Positions 32,985 through 44,222 of a DNA stretch of 64,000 bases are shown one piece after another. The notes below the pieces were generated by a model. That model had not been told where the DNA came from. It searched no databases and worked only from the letters and a program-made list of their open reading frames with translations. The stretch lies in assembly GCA_036250225.1 (NCBI GenBank), contig JAPZLL010000036.1, positions 124,001 through 188,000 on the forward strand, in the 5' to 3' direction. The stretch comes from Cercophora sp. LCS_1. Lineage: Eukaryota; Ascomycota; Sordariomycetes; Sordariales; Lasiosphaeriaceae. The position numbers and the translations under genes are program-made. Position 1 is the stretch's first letter; each line of letters starts with the position of its first letter.

Positions 32985-35222
32985 TCAACCGTAGTGGAAT
33001 CCGCCCGGGGGAAAGCCGCCTCCCCTAGAGCGCTGACCGCCGGTGTTGAAAGAGAATCCGCCACCGCCGAATCCACCACCGCCAAACCCGCCGCCCTGTC
33101 CCATCATGTTGAAGATGATATCAGGATCAATGCCCCCATGCATACCACCACCGCCGCCAAACATGTCGGACGGATCGATCAGGTCGTCACCGCTGTCGTA
33201 CCGAGCACGCTTCCTATAGAATGGTCAGTAATTCATTGATATGAGTCTTGTTCTGTCGAATGCTTACTGAGGGTCGCTCAGCGTTTCGTAGGCCTCGCTA
33301 ATGTCCTTGAAACGAGCCTCGGCATTCTCGTCACCGGGGTTCTTGTCAGGGTGATGGATGATTGCGAGCTTTCGGTATGCTTTCTTGACCTGGGTCTCGT
33401 CTGCTGACTTCTCAAGACCCAGAATCTTGTAGTAATCCTTCCTCTGTGCCTTCTTCAACTCGAGCTCGGCCTTGCGGATTTCCTTGTCGATGGTCCGGTC
33501 CTCCCTGTCCTTCTCCTTGAGCTCGTTCCACACACGAATAGAATCCTCCCACTTCCCGAGAGAACCCAGAGCGTTGGCCTTGGTCTTCAGTGCCTTGAGG
33601 TAGCTGGAATCCAAGCTGTATGCCTTGTCACAGTCCGCAATGGCTTCCTCATACTCCTTGACCCGGGTCCGGCACAGGGCTCTATTTCCGTAGATCTTGG
33701 CATTCGTAAGTCTGTTCGACGGGTCGATCTGAAGGGCGGCAGTATATTTCTCGACAGCGTTCTGATAACGACCGGCTTTGTACTCCAGATTACCCTCCTC
33801 TTTGGTCTTCTCCAGCTCGCGGGTGGTCCTCAGCCACTTGACAGCATCCTTGTAGTCGGGGTCGCAGCTGATCGCCTTACGGAAGTGCTGAATGGCCTTG
33901 TCGTTCTCGCCCTGGGCGTAGAACGCACGACCCCGCAGTACTAAAGCCTCGGGATCCAGGTTGTTGTTCCGCATCAGGTGGCTGCCAATAGCTTGAGCCT
34001 CGCCGAGGGAGTTAGCGTCGCCCATTCTCAAGTATGCCTCACCCCGCATCAACTGCCACTTCCTCGGCTTTGCTACACCCGGGCCCAGGAGGCGCTCAGC
34101 CAGGTCCAAAGGATGCGAGATCATCATGCCAGCAGTGCCATTGTTCATAGCATTTTGCGCCGCTCTGACGTGATGAAGCATCTCTTTGGCAGGCGCCATA
34201 TCCTTCGCCGAAGGGGGAGGTCGGATCTGGTTGAAAGTCTCAATGGCCTCCTCCGGTCGACCAAGGCTAGTGTAGATACGGGCGAGGCGAAGCAACGTCT
34301 TGGTCTGGGGGTCGATAGCTACCGCCCGTCTGCAATCCTCCAAGGCATCGGCAAACCTGTTCGCGCTCATGAACGCAGCGGCTCGATTACCCAGGTAGGT
34401 GGCCGAGTTTGGCTGCAAATTGATCGCTAGTTAATATGTCAGTGGGACGTCGTTAATTACTGGGGGACTTCAATTGCATGTACCTTTGCTATAATACTCG
34501 ATGGCGCGGCTATAATCCTTGTTCTTGAAGAATTTGTTGCCTTCGGCCTTGTAGCCCTCTGCCTCCTCGGCGGCGGTTTGCACCGGGCTGGAAGGCTGTG
34601 ACCGATGGGGCGGCGGGGTAGGCACGCGGTCCTCAGCAGCAACTCCGTTTGTCGATGCATCCTGTCCGTTGGTGACGGGCACGGTGAACGAGTTGCTGTG
34701 AGGAGGTGCAACCGGCTTCTGATGCTGTGGTTTCTGCGGCGACGACTGAGTCGACTGGTGCTGCGGGGGCTGCGGCTGGGGCGGCGGGGAAGAAGGCATG
34801 GCTATGTTGACGGGCTCCTTGTCGACATCCATTGAGTTCCGGTCGCGTTCGCTCAAGGCAGCAGCAGATAGCCGCTTTCGCTGCTCGGGCGGGAGGTTGA
34901 GCGGGTGGGTGTCGGGGTCGATCTTTTTCTTGCGAGAAGAGCCGGGGTCGGTGGAGTGGCGCGCAAAGGGGCGCGAGGGTCGCGGCTGTGATGACTTGAC
35001 CTCGCGTGATGAGGGCGACTCGGGACGCTGCGCTGCCTTTTTGGAGGGGGACCGTGAGGTGGAGGGTTTGGCTGGCGGCTTTGCAGGAGAGGCAGAGCCT
35101 GCTGGTTCTGCGGCTGCGGCGGTCGCTTGCTGCGGATCGTGGGGAGGGAGCTCCGGTCGGTCGTCCTCCTCCTCTTCAACGGAGTTGGGTTTCTTTGCAC
35201 TTTTTTTGGAGAAAAACTTCAT
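32985..35222 (-). CDS. TPR and J-domain cochaperone, DNAJC7/Tpr2 type
   Basis: Cytosolic Hsp70/Hsp90 cochaperone family (human DNAJC7). Exons 35222-34484, 34426-33268 and 33213-32985 give 708 residues. The first 205 residues are disordered, rich in Lys, Ser, Pro and Gln. Tetratricopeptide repeats run from about 207 (EEAEGYKAEGNKFFKNKDYSRAIEYYSK is the first) to about 550, with repeats such as ATYLGNRAAAFMSANRFADALEDC and AKIYGNRALCRTRVKEYEEAI. The J domain begins DYYKILGLEKSADE near residue 566 and holds HPD (IIHHPDKNPGDE). A last intron lies inside it (DPQ|KRARYDSGDD). The C-terminal exon is Gly/Phe rich (GGGFGGGGFSFNTGG), like the linker of class A/B J-proteins. Identification is firm. Confidence 0.93.
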
Positions 35223-36885
35223 TGAGGTGGATTCGGGCTGGCCTAAAAAAGCCGTCTGACTTGGGTCCGGATTGTTCTATGCGGTTGGCGGGCCGCTGAA
35301 AATTCCCAGGGACGATTCCCGGGTGACTTTGCAGCAAGGTCAGGCCTCGTACTGCCGACGCTGCATAAAGCCAAATTTGCTGGACGCTGCGATGCGCGGT
35401 ACCAGACGGCAACGAAGGCGAGGTATCGGTATCGGCGCGCCGAGATGAGGGCAGGGTGGAACTTGCACGCCGGCAAATCGCTGACTTGTTAACTGCTTAA
35501 TTGCACACAACCAAAAGTTTGCTGCTCCCTGTGCGCCGGGTGCGGGACTGAGACGTTGTCGGGGGTTTGTGGGTGTTCGGCGGTCGTGCGGCAAGGCAAA
35601 AGCGGGATGGGGGGAGATGGCCGGCAGCAGGAGTAGGTTGGTTGTCAAAAAACTTGCAGGTCGGAGAGAAAACAGTCAACGCAGAGAACGGCAGGAACGG
35701 TCAACTCATTACGCTTTGGCGGATTGAAAGGGTTTAGGGGATTTTCTCAGCCTCTTAGACCAGTCACGGAGCCCTTTCGGTCTTTTGATTTGCGATTCGA
35801 AGAAAATATGAGCTGGCTGGGGTTTCTCTGGAAATTTGGGAGCAAAAGAAAGTCATTCGCTCAGTGCCCCAGCAGCGCCCACCAAACCACCGCACGCTAC
35901 GTACAGGGTACCGACAATCCAGGTGTGGTCTGCGCCGCGCTGCAGGTCGCTGCGACTCGGATCTGCCCCCGCATCGCCGCCCACTGGAAGGGCTAAACGA
36001 GAGCTCCAGCGTGTCGCCCAACCAATGTGCGGCCCGCCAGGAGCATTCTTGTTTACAACTGCGCTGCATTGCCAACCAGTCGATCAGCGTCGTCACCAGT
36101 CTGCTTGCCCCCGATTTATTTCTGTGCGACCTCCCCGTTGCACTCTACGTCCAACGCATCACGAACGCAGCTCTGGACCAACCACAGCCTGGGGACAAGG
36201 GAACTGGAGGGCTGCCAGGACGGAGATTCGGTCGCTAAAACCTGGACAGCTCCAGGGCTCAGATCAGTGCGGGACGGGTGCATCCGCAGGGTCCCCGGCA
36301 CCCCGTTTAGGCGTTGTCTTCAACAAACACTGAGGAATTATCGACTTAGCCGTGCTAAGTGGGGCCGCTTATTGACAATTCGAGAAGCTTCCATGGACTG
36401 CGGCCGCACTCGGAGCAGGCTTGACCCTGAGACTGTCAACGGCTGATGCCTGTCTGTCTGTCAGTCACCAAGCAACCAGTTGCCGCTTGTTGTTGAGGCC
36501 TCTGTTGCTCACAGCCTCACCTAGAGACAGTTTGTGACTGCCGCACAAGGGGCTTTGTTGCGTTATCTGGTACATGCAGTTGAACGTGTCTTCTCTGCTG
36601 TGTCTGCTTACACCATCTTGGCTGTGCGCCCTTGAAAACATGTCCTCACAAACAACATCATCTATTTGGCAGTGGATTACCCGCAATGCGCAACACGAAT
36701 GCAACTGCCATAGCGCTTTGTGGTGAGCATGATGCATATGATGCGACACTGATTAAATAAGACCCCATTTCCCAGACCAACTCCCAGACCAACCCGTGTT
36801 TCCTATTCCACGCCGTCAAACGTTGTCCCCGATTCACATACTCCATGCGACCGTGATCCTACTCCAAAATCATAAGCTTCAAGCT
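35223..36885. other. Intergenic region, TPR/J gene promoter and 3' side of the EF-hand gene
   Basis: 1.66 kb. No gene supported. A triple repeat of AAGCTTC lies at about 36873-36893 next to the EF-hand gene's stop codon. Confidence 0.5.
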
Positions 36886-37846
36886 TCAAGCTTCCTCAGA
36901 ATCCTCTGAGCCTTTCTCAGAGACCCCATTGCCCCCCGAAACCGAACTGACAAAGTCTTGGTATTTGAAAACGTCGCCCCGCTTGCCACCGAGCCCAGGA
37001 GCCTTGTGTTTACTGAAAGCCCTCCGTCCAGTAAAGCCGTTCATGACCAAGTCAATCTCGTGCGCAGTGAGGGGTCTCTCGCCAGGCTCTGGAGCAGTGT
37101 GGAGGAGGGCATCGCGAAGCTCCGCCACATCGATCTGGCCGCTGTCGTCGTCGTCAAACGCTGAAAACGCCGATAGGAGTTCGGAACTGGGCGAAAGCGC
37201 AGCTAGTGATGTGCCAAGAGAATTGATGAATAGCGCCATGTTCATGGTCTGGGGTGCGGAGGGAGGGAAGAAGGCAGAGACATTGGAGGGACCAGAGGGA
37301 AGTCCTAGAAGCAGTCATGTCAGTCCCAACATCGAACCAAACCTTCGGCTCGAGGGGGACATACCCAGCTGGTTGAGCATATCGGCGACATCCTCCCTAT
37401 TTACAGCGCCATCGCTGTCACGGTCTAGTATTTGAAACCCTTCCCTCAGTGTTCGGACCTGAGCCGGTTGCAGTTGTGACAATGCATTGCCATTCCCCAT
37501 GGATGTTGGCCCTGGGGATGTTGGCGGATTTCGCTGCTGAGGCGTATGCACGTCGTCCGTCATTGTGTTTCCTCGTGGAGTCCGGCTCTCTGAAATCGGA
37601 CTTGTCATGGGGCCGTTGCCAAAGCGAGGGGAGCCCGTTATATGTCCGTGTTTTGTCGGAGACGACGAGGGTGTGGTCTGTCGAAGTGGAGACGGCGACG
37701 CCGGTGATTCTGGTCTGCGGAACGGCGAGCTTCGAGGGGAATTGTACCCCAATGGTGACGGTTTATACGCCGGTGGTATTGACTATTGCCCTGTTAGCCA
37801 GCAAACTACTGGGCCGGATCATGACAAGTCCGACTTCACTAACCAT
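36886..37846 (-). CDS. EF-hand protein, myosin regulatory light chain-like
   Basis: Exons 37846-37844 (ATG alone), 37782-37365 and 37304-36886 give 279 residues. The joined start is MSIPPAYKPSPLGYNSPR, then a long Ser/Pro/Arg-rich disordered head. The calmodulin-type half has an EF-hand loop DRDSDGAVNRED (about residue 118) and a second, DDDDSGQIDVAE (about 195). The order LREGFQILDRDSDG ... ADMLNQLG ... FINSLGT matches regulatory myosin light chains, which bind type II myosin in the cytokinetic ring. The Ser/Pro-rich head could be a phosphorylation region. The first intron (GTTAGT...GGCTAACAG...AATAG) leaving a one-codon exon is my inference: it is the only nearby ATG that joins in frame. 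Other EF-hand proteins remain possible. Confidence 0.75.
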
Positions 37847-38987
37847 GTCGACTTTGCGGCGCACGTAGCGAAACGCGCCAAGAATAATCCAGGAAGATGA
37901 TGTAAATATCCCCACAGCGTCGGAAACGGCCTTGCTTTGTGCTAGAAATGAAGATCACCAATTTAAACGTGGGGCCTAGTTTCTCAGAGGATATACCATT
38001 GCCGGCCCTGACACAGGATCGAATCTCGCTCGCCGATGATCGATCACAAGCGCTGCCCAGAGTTGACTGCGGGGACACCAAAACAAACCAACCCAGCAAC
38101 TGCGCTCAGGGTGCCAAGCTTTTCAGCCACTCGGAAGAAAAGATGGCTGGGCTCTGCGTGGCTTGCGTGTCATCGTGGGGTTCGACAGCACTCATTGGCC
38201 AGTTTGTTTCAGGGCTTGGCCAAGCGGCCAGACCCGCCGAGACCCCTGAGCCGTCAAGCTCGGACCACCCCCTCCATGACGGGACCCCCAGGTTCAAGCA
38301 TTCCATGCCGCGGGCAAAAGCCCCAGGCCCTTGCTGTCGGGGCTGGAGGCATCACAAAAGGGGACTTGTGCATTGGAGGTACCCTTGGACCCCGTCGACA
38401 GACAGCCCACCACCAAGCAAACATGATGAAAAGGTGGCCCGTTCCTCACAATTGCATTGACTTGGTATCCAGAATGGACTGCTGCTGGTGTTCTGTGTTT
38501 TGTGCCCTTGTTTCGCTTGTTTAGACCCGCCAAACGCTGTTTCGATTCGACTGTTTCACCGTGCTCGGCGGCGTCTTCGAGAGCAGAGAGGTACGCCAAC
38601 GGTACGAGGACGTCCGCGCCGTTGTCCGCTTCCCCTCACACTCGCTGCGACGAGTGTTCAAATCGGCGGCTGCTGTTGATTCAACCGCCCAAAATTTAAG
38701 ATTGCGGGTGGAAGCACGAGACGCGAAATTAGGGTCGTTGTGAGGAGCAAGAGCAAACCCGGCTTGATTGAGGTCGACCCCTATCTGGCGACCCGCAATC
38801 ACTCAACGACCAACAGACTAGACTACACTGTAGGTAGCCGCCGCTCGGCGTCGCACAAGCTAAAGCAAGAACCCAAGCAAACCACCGCATCGCAAGGTCG
38901 CAGTCGGCAATCCATTCTCAGCGCGAAACCCCGGACGAGCAGCTCTGTCTGCCGCTGCGGGACCCTTGGGCAACTCGGCAACGGCCA
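37847..38987. other. Divergent intergenic region
   Basis: 1.14 kb shared by the EF-hand gene and AFI1 promoters. No gene. Confidence 0.5.
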
Positions 38988-41658
38988 ATGATGGCATCGG
39001 CCCAGACGGCGCCGCCCTCTCTCCCGCGAAACACCGGCAACGGCAACGGAATCGGCAGTCCCAAAGCCAACGCCAACGCCTTTTACGCCAACGCAACAAA
39101 CCCCGGCGCGCCGGTTCCGCGCTCGTCACTTACCTCGTTCCCGACGTCGTCGCGCTCGGCCTCGGATATGTCGCAGGCCTCGCGCCCCTCCCGCTCCCCG
39201 CAACTGCCCACGGGCATCGCGTCCGAGACAGATCGCACCTCCAACCCGAGCTCCAAGAGCAAGACAGCCTCAACCGGCGTCTCGTCGCAGCACAGCTCGC
39301 TTTCCGGCGGCGGTCTGCCCCGGTATGGTCACGGCACCCGTCCTCAGCGCCGACTGCGCTCGCAGTACCCGCGGGGTAACACGGAGAACCATGTCGAGTA
39401 CATACTCGTCGCCTCGTTCGACATTGACCGCGGCCCGGTGATGGAACACCAGTACCCCGTCGCTATCACGGGCGATGAGCACATGCTTGCAGAGCTCATG
39501 CTTCCAGATCAAGCGCACGTCAGAAACCAGGATTGGACCATCTTCTTTCTCCACAAGGACACCAGTCAGGAGGAGGATGATGCCGAGCGCCGAGCGAAGG
39601 AGGAGAGGCGCAATCGCCGGAGACGGAAGCGCGACCGCGCAAAGGGTGTAATACATGAATCGGATGACGAGGACGAGGATGGCGACCTGGACGACGAAGA
39701 TTGGGACGACGACGAAACAACCGACGACGAACCCGAAGGCGGAGAGGGCCCTCCTCTAGTTTATGTTCTTAACCTCGTCAACACAAAACAAGACAAGACG
39801 GTAAAGAGAGGAGCCGTCGTCAAAGCGATGGCAATATGCACAAGGCACCCATTTCTGCATATCTACAAGGCAAATGTTTTCTTCTTCGTTGGAACCACAG
39901 CGCGCTAACACCCCACCAGCCATTGCTGCTCCTTGCACTGGAGGAATATTTCAAATCACCTGTTCCGGAGACGCTTTCTATGCTGTTCAACGCTGTCAAC
40001 GAGATGGATCTCTCTCTGATGCCCAAGCTCAGTTTGCTGGAGCGGCATCTCTTGCAAGCCAGCGACAACAGAGACCTCTTTGTGGAGAAGTTTGAACAGA
40101 TGATCCAGATGCGCATTGCCGAAGACCGCGGCGAGGACGTTGCCGACCAGCCGTTTGATGCCAGCCGGAGCCCGCCCAAGCCTCCAGGCATCTTCCGGTC
40201 TGGCACAAAAGCACATGTCGAAGGCCAGGCGGTCTACGCAGTGCCTCGCGATACACACGAGTTCGAGAGCAAGGTCATGTACAAGGGCATTCCAATTCCC
40301 ATCAAGGTCCCCGTGGCCATCATGCCTGAGACAGTAGGCGACTTCTCCCTCATCAAGCTCATCCAGAACTTCTCAGAACCCCACGCCAAACCTCCACAGC
40401 CATTCCCCTTGCATCCCCATCTCACCACCAACGGCCCCAACACGCACCCCATCATTGTTCTCGTCAATGCTCTTCTCACCCAGAAACGCGTCATTTTCAT
40501 GGGTCACAACATGCCGTCAGGCGACGTCGCAGAAGCTGTCCTTGCCGCCTGCGCGCTCGCCTCTGGTGGAGTCCTCCGCGGCTTCACACGCCACGCCTTC
40601 CCCTATACTGACCTGACGAAAGTGGACGACCTCCTCAACGTGCCAGGATTTATCGCCGGTGTCACAAATCCCGCCTTCGAAAACCATAATGAGTGGTGGG
40701 ACGTCCTTTGCGATCTACCCACAGGACGCATCAAGATCAGCCCGGAGATTGCCTCGGCCCCCATCACAGAGGGTCTGGTGTACTTCCAACAGCAAAACCC
40801 ATCGCACGCCGGGTTGGTCAGCGGCGCCGCAAACAGTAGTAATGCCGCGGCGAACGACTTGACTGGCGATGTGGCATTCATGGCCGACATCACGCGGAGC
40901 ATCGCTTCGCGCGCAGGCGAGCGCGTGATCAGAGCAAAATGGAGGGATTGGGTGGTCAAATTTACACGGATTGCGGCGGCTTTTGAAGAAAGTGTCTATG
41001 GGGCAAGCGCGTTGTATATCGGGAGTGAAGAGCACGAGACGAATACGATTGGGGCCGGCGGCGGCGGACATGGTTATGTGTGGTGTGATGAGCCGAGCAA
41101 GGCCAAGGAGCTGGCAGGCAACGTGACGAGGATTGAGGGATGGAGGAATACGAGAAGCTATTACAGTTTCATCCAGGTAAGTTTTCTTCCAGCTTCCGGT
41201 GTGGTCACAACAGAAGCTAACGAGAACAGGACGTTGCCCAACTATACACCGTTCGTCCGCTCAAGGGTCTAGATCTGCACCATATGCACGACCGGCTCAG
41301 GACGCAGAAACTCAGTCCCATGCAGAGCAGGGAGGTGTATCTAGCGTTTGCAAAGTACGTTCACTCGTACGACGAGATCTGTCTGCTGCTCAGCGTCGCG
41401 CCCGAGTCCCACGCCGGGTTATTCTATCTTGCACTAGGCTTGTTCCATCGCGACCGCGATGTGAGGATAAAAACGGCCGACCTGTTGGAACGCATCGGCG
41501 AGCACGAGGCCGGACAGCACTGGTGGCGGGCGCTGAGTCGGTTCGAAAAGTTGGCGTATACGAGAATCAAGCGGGATGCCGATATGCAGCCCACAGAGGA
41601 CGTCAAGGGGAAGGGTGTCATGGCGGGCTTTGTGGAGATGGGTAAGAGGATCAGTTGA
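38988..41658 (+). CDS. afi1: Afi1/DENN-type docking protein (Arf3-interacting)
   Basis: Yeast Afi1 binds the small GTPase Arf3 and marks polarised plasma membrane sites. Exons 38988-39869, 39920-41176 and 41230-41658 give 855 residues. The start is the ATG pair at 38988/38991. A low-complexity head (about 1-130) precedes VEYILVASFDIDRGPVMEHQYP, the Afi1/DENN entry block. A strongly acidic, basic-preceded insert follows (about 190-250). HPFLHIYK is joined to PLLLLALEEYFKSP only if the first intron starts with GC (AAG|GCAAAT...CACCAG|CCATTG). The DENN core includes LVNALLTQKRVIFMGHNMPSGD and GFTRHAFPYTDL, and the helical C-terminal part LYLAL, HEAGQHWWRALSRFE. The last intron is GTAAGT-AG. The family is clear; partner specificity is inferred from yeast. 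Confidence 0.9.
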
Positions 41659-42039
41659 TTCTAATTCCGATCAAAAAGGCGGAGGCGCTTTGGCTTTGGG
41701 TAAACAGGAAAGCATTATTTGACGACGGGACGATTCATGGAACTGGCGTTCGGATTTCGAAGGGGGATCTCGCTGTCGTATTTTTGACTCGAAATGGGAA
41801 CGCGAATGATGAAGGTCTACGAGGTTTATGAGCTGCCCGGGGAGGCAAACGGTACACAGTGTTGTGTACCAGCGTTTGATATGCCTGGTTGTGTAAAAAG
41901 GGGAGGGAGGATATGCTGCTCGAATAGTCAACAGTCTGTGCTGTCAACGCTGGAAAATCAGTGACGGTGAAATTGCAAATTTTGATTCATCCCAAAAGGT
42001 GTAACTTCCCCTCAATATTACCATCATCAACCCCCTGTC
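41659..42039. other. Convergent 3' intergenic region
   Basis: 381 bases between AFI1 and the S-formylglutathione hydrolase gene. No gene. Confidence 0.6.
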
Positions 42040-42915
42040 TTACACCCCCAAGTGCTTAGCAGCATGATCAACATGCTCATCGCTAAACGAAGCCATAAAG
42101 TAATACGAATGGTCATACCCCTCCTGATACCTCAGCTGGAATCCCTCCACACCCGCCTCCTTGGCCGCAGCCTCCAAGTTCTCCGGCAACAGCTGCCCCT
42201 GCTTGTAGAAATTATCCCCGGTACCCACATCCACCAGCATCTTGACATCCTTCCCCTTCCACCCCTTGATCAGCTCACTGGCATCATGCTTCTTCCACAC
42301 CTCCTTATCCTCGCCCAGATACCCCTTGAACGCCTTCTCGCCCCACGGACACTTGGCTGGGTTCGAAATCGGCGCAAACGCAGACACGCTCTTATACAAC
42401 CCCGGGTTCTTGAGATAGAGCGTCAAAGCGCCATGTCCGCCCATGCTGTGGCCCGTAATGGACACCTTGTCGGCATCCAGGTACTTGCCAATCTCCGGGT
42501 CGGAAAACAGAGCAGAGGGGAGCTCCTTTGTGATGTAGGTTTCCATCTTGTAGTTGGACGCGAACGGTTCCTGCGTGGCGTCGATGTAGAAGGAGGCGGC
42601 CTCGCCGAAATCCCAGGCGTCTTTTTCGCCGGGGAGGTTGAGACCGCGTGGAGAGGTGTCCGGGTAGACGATTGCGATGCCGCGGCGGGAGGCGCCGTGT
42701 TGGAAGAACCCCTTTTCGGAACAGTTTTCCGGGGAGCAGGTGAGGCCGGAGAGGTAGACGAGGACGGGGACTTTGGTTGGGCTTGAGGAAGTCAAAGCTG
42801 CGGGCGGGAGGTAGACGTTGACGGCCATTTCGGTTGAGGTTGTGGAGGACGGGTGGGAGAGCTTGAGGAGCTTGCCCCCGAAGGAGGCGATTGTTGCTTT
42901 GGTCGTGAAGGGCAT
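42040..42915 (-). CDS. S-formylglutathione hydrolase (esterase D)
   Basis: Cytosolic serine hydrolase that splits S-formylglutathione to formate and glutathione, the second step of glutathione-dependent formaldehyde detoxification. A single exon gives 291 residues, close to the usual 280-300. The alpha/beta-hydrolase oxyanion block is LSGLTCSPENC (about 55-65). The nucleophile Ser157 sits in GHSMGGHGA, Asp234 in VDVGTGDNF and His269 in GYDHSYYF, matching the triad spacing of human esterase D. PDTSPRG near residue 85 is also typical. Start at 42915 gives the conserved beginning with no extension. No formaldehyde dehydrogenase gene is adjacent. Confidence 0.96.
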   Translation of the reverse strand: MPFTTKATIASFGGKLLKLSHPSSTTSTEMAVNVYLPPAALTSSSPTKVPVLVYLSGLTCSPENCSEKGFFQHGASRRGIAIVYPDTSPRGLNLPGEKDAWDFGEAASFYIDATQEPFASNYKMETYITKELPSALFSDPEIGKYLDADKVSITGHSMGGHGALTLYLKNPGLYKSVSAFAPISNPAKCPWGEKAFKGYLGEDKEVWKKHDASELIKGWKGKDVKMLVDVGTGDNFYKQGQLLPENLEAAAKEAGVEGFQLRYQEGYDHSYYFMASFSDEHVDHAAKHLGV

Positions 42916-43323
42916 TTTGGGCGTGGTTTTGTGTTGTTGATGATTACGGGGAGGTCAGCTGTTGATGATGGAGGTTTGTGAGGGTACACAGCGAGTGCTT
43001 TGTATTATCTACCTCTTGCTCTTCGTGAAAGTTATTATGCACCCGCCTATACATAGACAGCTTCAAGCAGCCTACAGCATTGCTTATCGCTCTGCTACCC
43101 CGCCTAAACGGCCGGGTTGCCCCGCCTGATTGACTGCCGAGCGCAGCGTCATTAGGCGGGGGACGAGGGGTAAAAGGGGCGACCCGCCCGTTACCGTGGC
43201 GTCATTCCTTGGAACCCCGAGCGTGGAAAACAAAAAACCTCCGAACGCCGACGCCAAGGCCGTGTGTGCTGTGATGCCCTCCCGCGTTGTTCCCGGTCAT
43301 GAAGTTCATGAGATTCATCAGTC
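42916..43323. other. Intergenic region
   Basis: 408 bases: promoter of the hydrolase gene and 3' side of the small secreted gene, both minus strand. No gene. Confidence 0.6.
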
Positions 43324-43815
43324 CTAGGACGTTGTCTCATTTTTGTGGCATTCAAAGGAACTGATGCCTTGCTCCCATCCTATCGCTGACAGGTCAAACT
43401 TGTTGGCGTAAAAGAACGACACAGGTCCCATTGTGCAGCCTGTTGGTGACATACACAGTCCTCCGCATGATGTTCTATGGCGTGTCAGTCAAAGGCAAGC
43501 GATATCGAGCTACGATGACTTACGCATAGGGATAGCAGTAGAAGCCCTCGCCGTCGGGCGCAAATGTCGAGGAATTTTGGTATAGTGGTGCTTTCAAGTC
43601 GAAGCACTTGTCGAGCTCATACTGAGCATGCTCGCAGTAGCCTGTGGCATTGGCGCCATTGCATATGAGGACCTGCATTTGTTGGGATTAGGTATCTTAC
43701 ATAAGTGTACCTATAGGATCAGGTCATCACTTACACCGCCCAGCTCACGACGTTCAACCGGCCTCGCTGTGACCAGCAGAGCCGCCGCGGCGAGGATTGA
43801 TGCGCTCAGCTTCAT
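43324..43815 (-). CDS. Small secreted eight-cysteine protein
   Basis: Three exons too short to stand out singly (43815-43735, 43672-43524, 43474-43324) join in frame to 126 residues. The first exon is a signal peptide (MKLSASILAAAALLVTARP) with a possible dibasic processing site ERR. The mature part has eight cysteines at about 31, 40, 50, 73, 80, 84, 90 and 119, in the pattern ICNGANATGYC, DKCFDL, GFYCYPYATSCGGLC, SPTGC and FECH. The C-terminal block NKFDLSAIGW lies between the last two. Introns are GTAAGT...ATGCAG and GTAAGT...CCATAG. Small secreted cysteine-rich proteins of this type are common in sordariomycetes and often treated as effector candidates, but I do not know this protein's function. 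Confidence 0.82.
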
Positions 43816-44222
43816 TTTGACTCTGGCTCGTTCTGTGACATACAAAAGTCAATTAGCAGCGATACAGAAGATCAGCCAGACTTATACTCCTCCACAACTG
43901 CCTGCCTTGCCTGCCCAGCTGTTCTTATCGTAGGATGCGCTGAACACGAGCTGTCAATTTAAAAGTCCATTACCAACCCCCTCAGCTGACCCTCAAGTCG
44001 AGATGGCAGCTGTTAGCCTCTCAACAACCACTCACGTCCCTTGCTGCGCGGTCGCACTTGGCCGCAACCCCACCTCACAGCAACCTGTGCAAACCCATCG
44101 CAGCTTAGGATCAGCCAACAGCCCAACCTCGATGTTTGCGCACCACATAGACGTGTGCTTGCATCTGCCACATCGGTAGACCGGAGTCCAGATCTCAAGG
44201 TGGAAGCTGCCGCCGGATTGAC
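43816..44222. other. Intergenic region
   Basis: 407 bases between the secreted gene and the kinase fragment. No kinase N-terminal lobe could be found in any forward frame here. Confidence 0.5.
43881..43886 (-). promoter_or_regulatory. Possible TATA box of the small secreted gene
   Basis: TATAAG on the minus strand, 66 bases upstream of the ATG. Position is tight but possible for a short leader. Confidence 0.25.

Noticed and set aside
42340..42370. tRNA-like B-box GGGTTCGAAATC
   Set aside because: Lies inside the S-formylglutathione hydrolase coding sequence with no cloverleaf around it.
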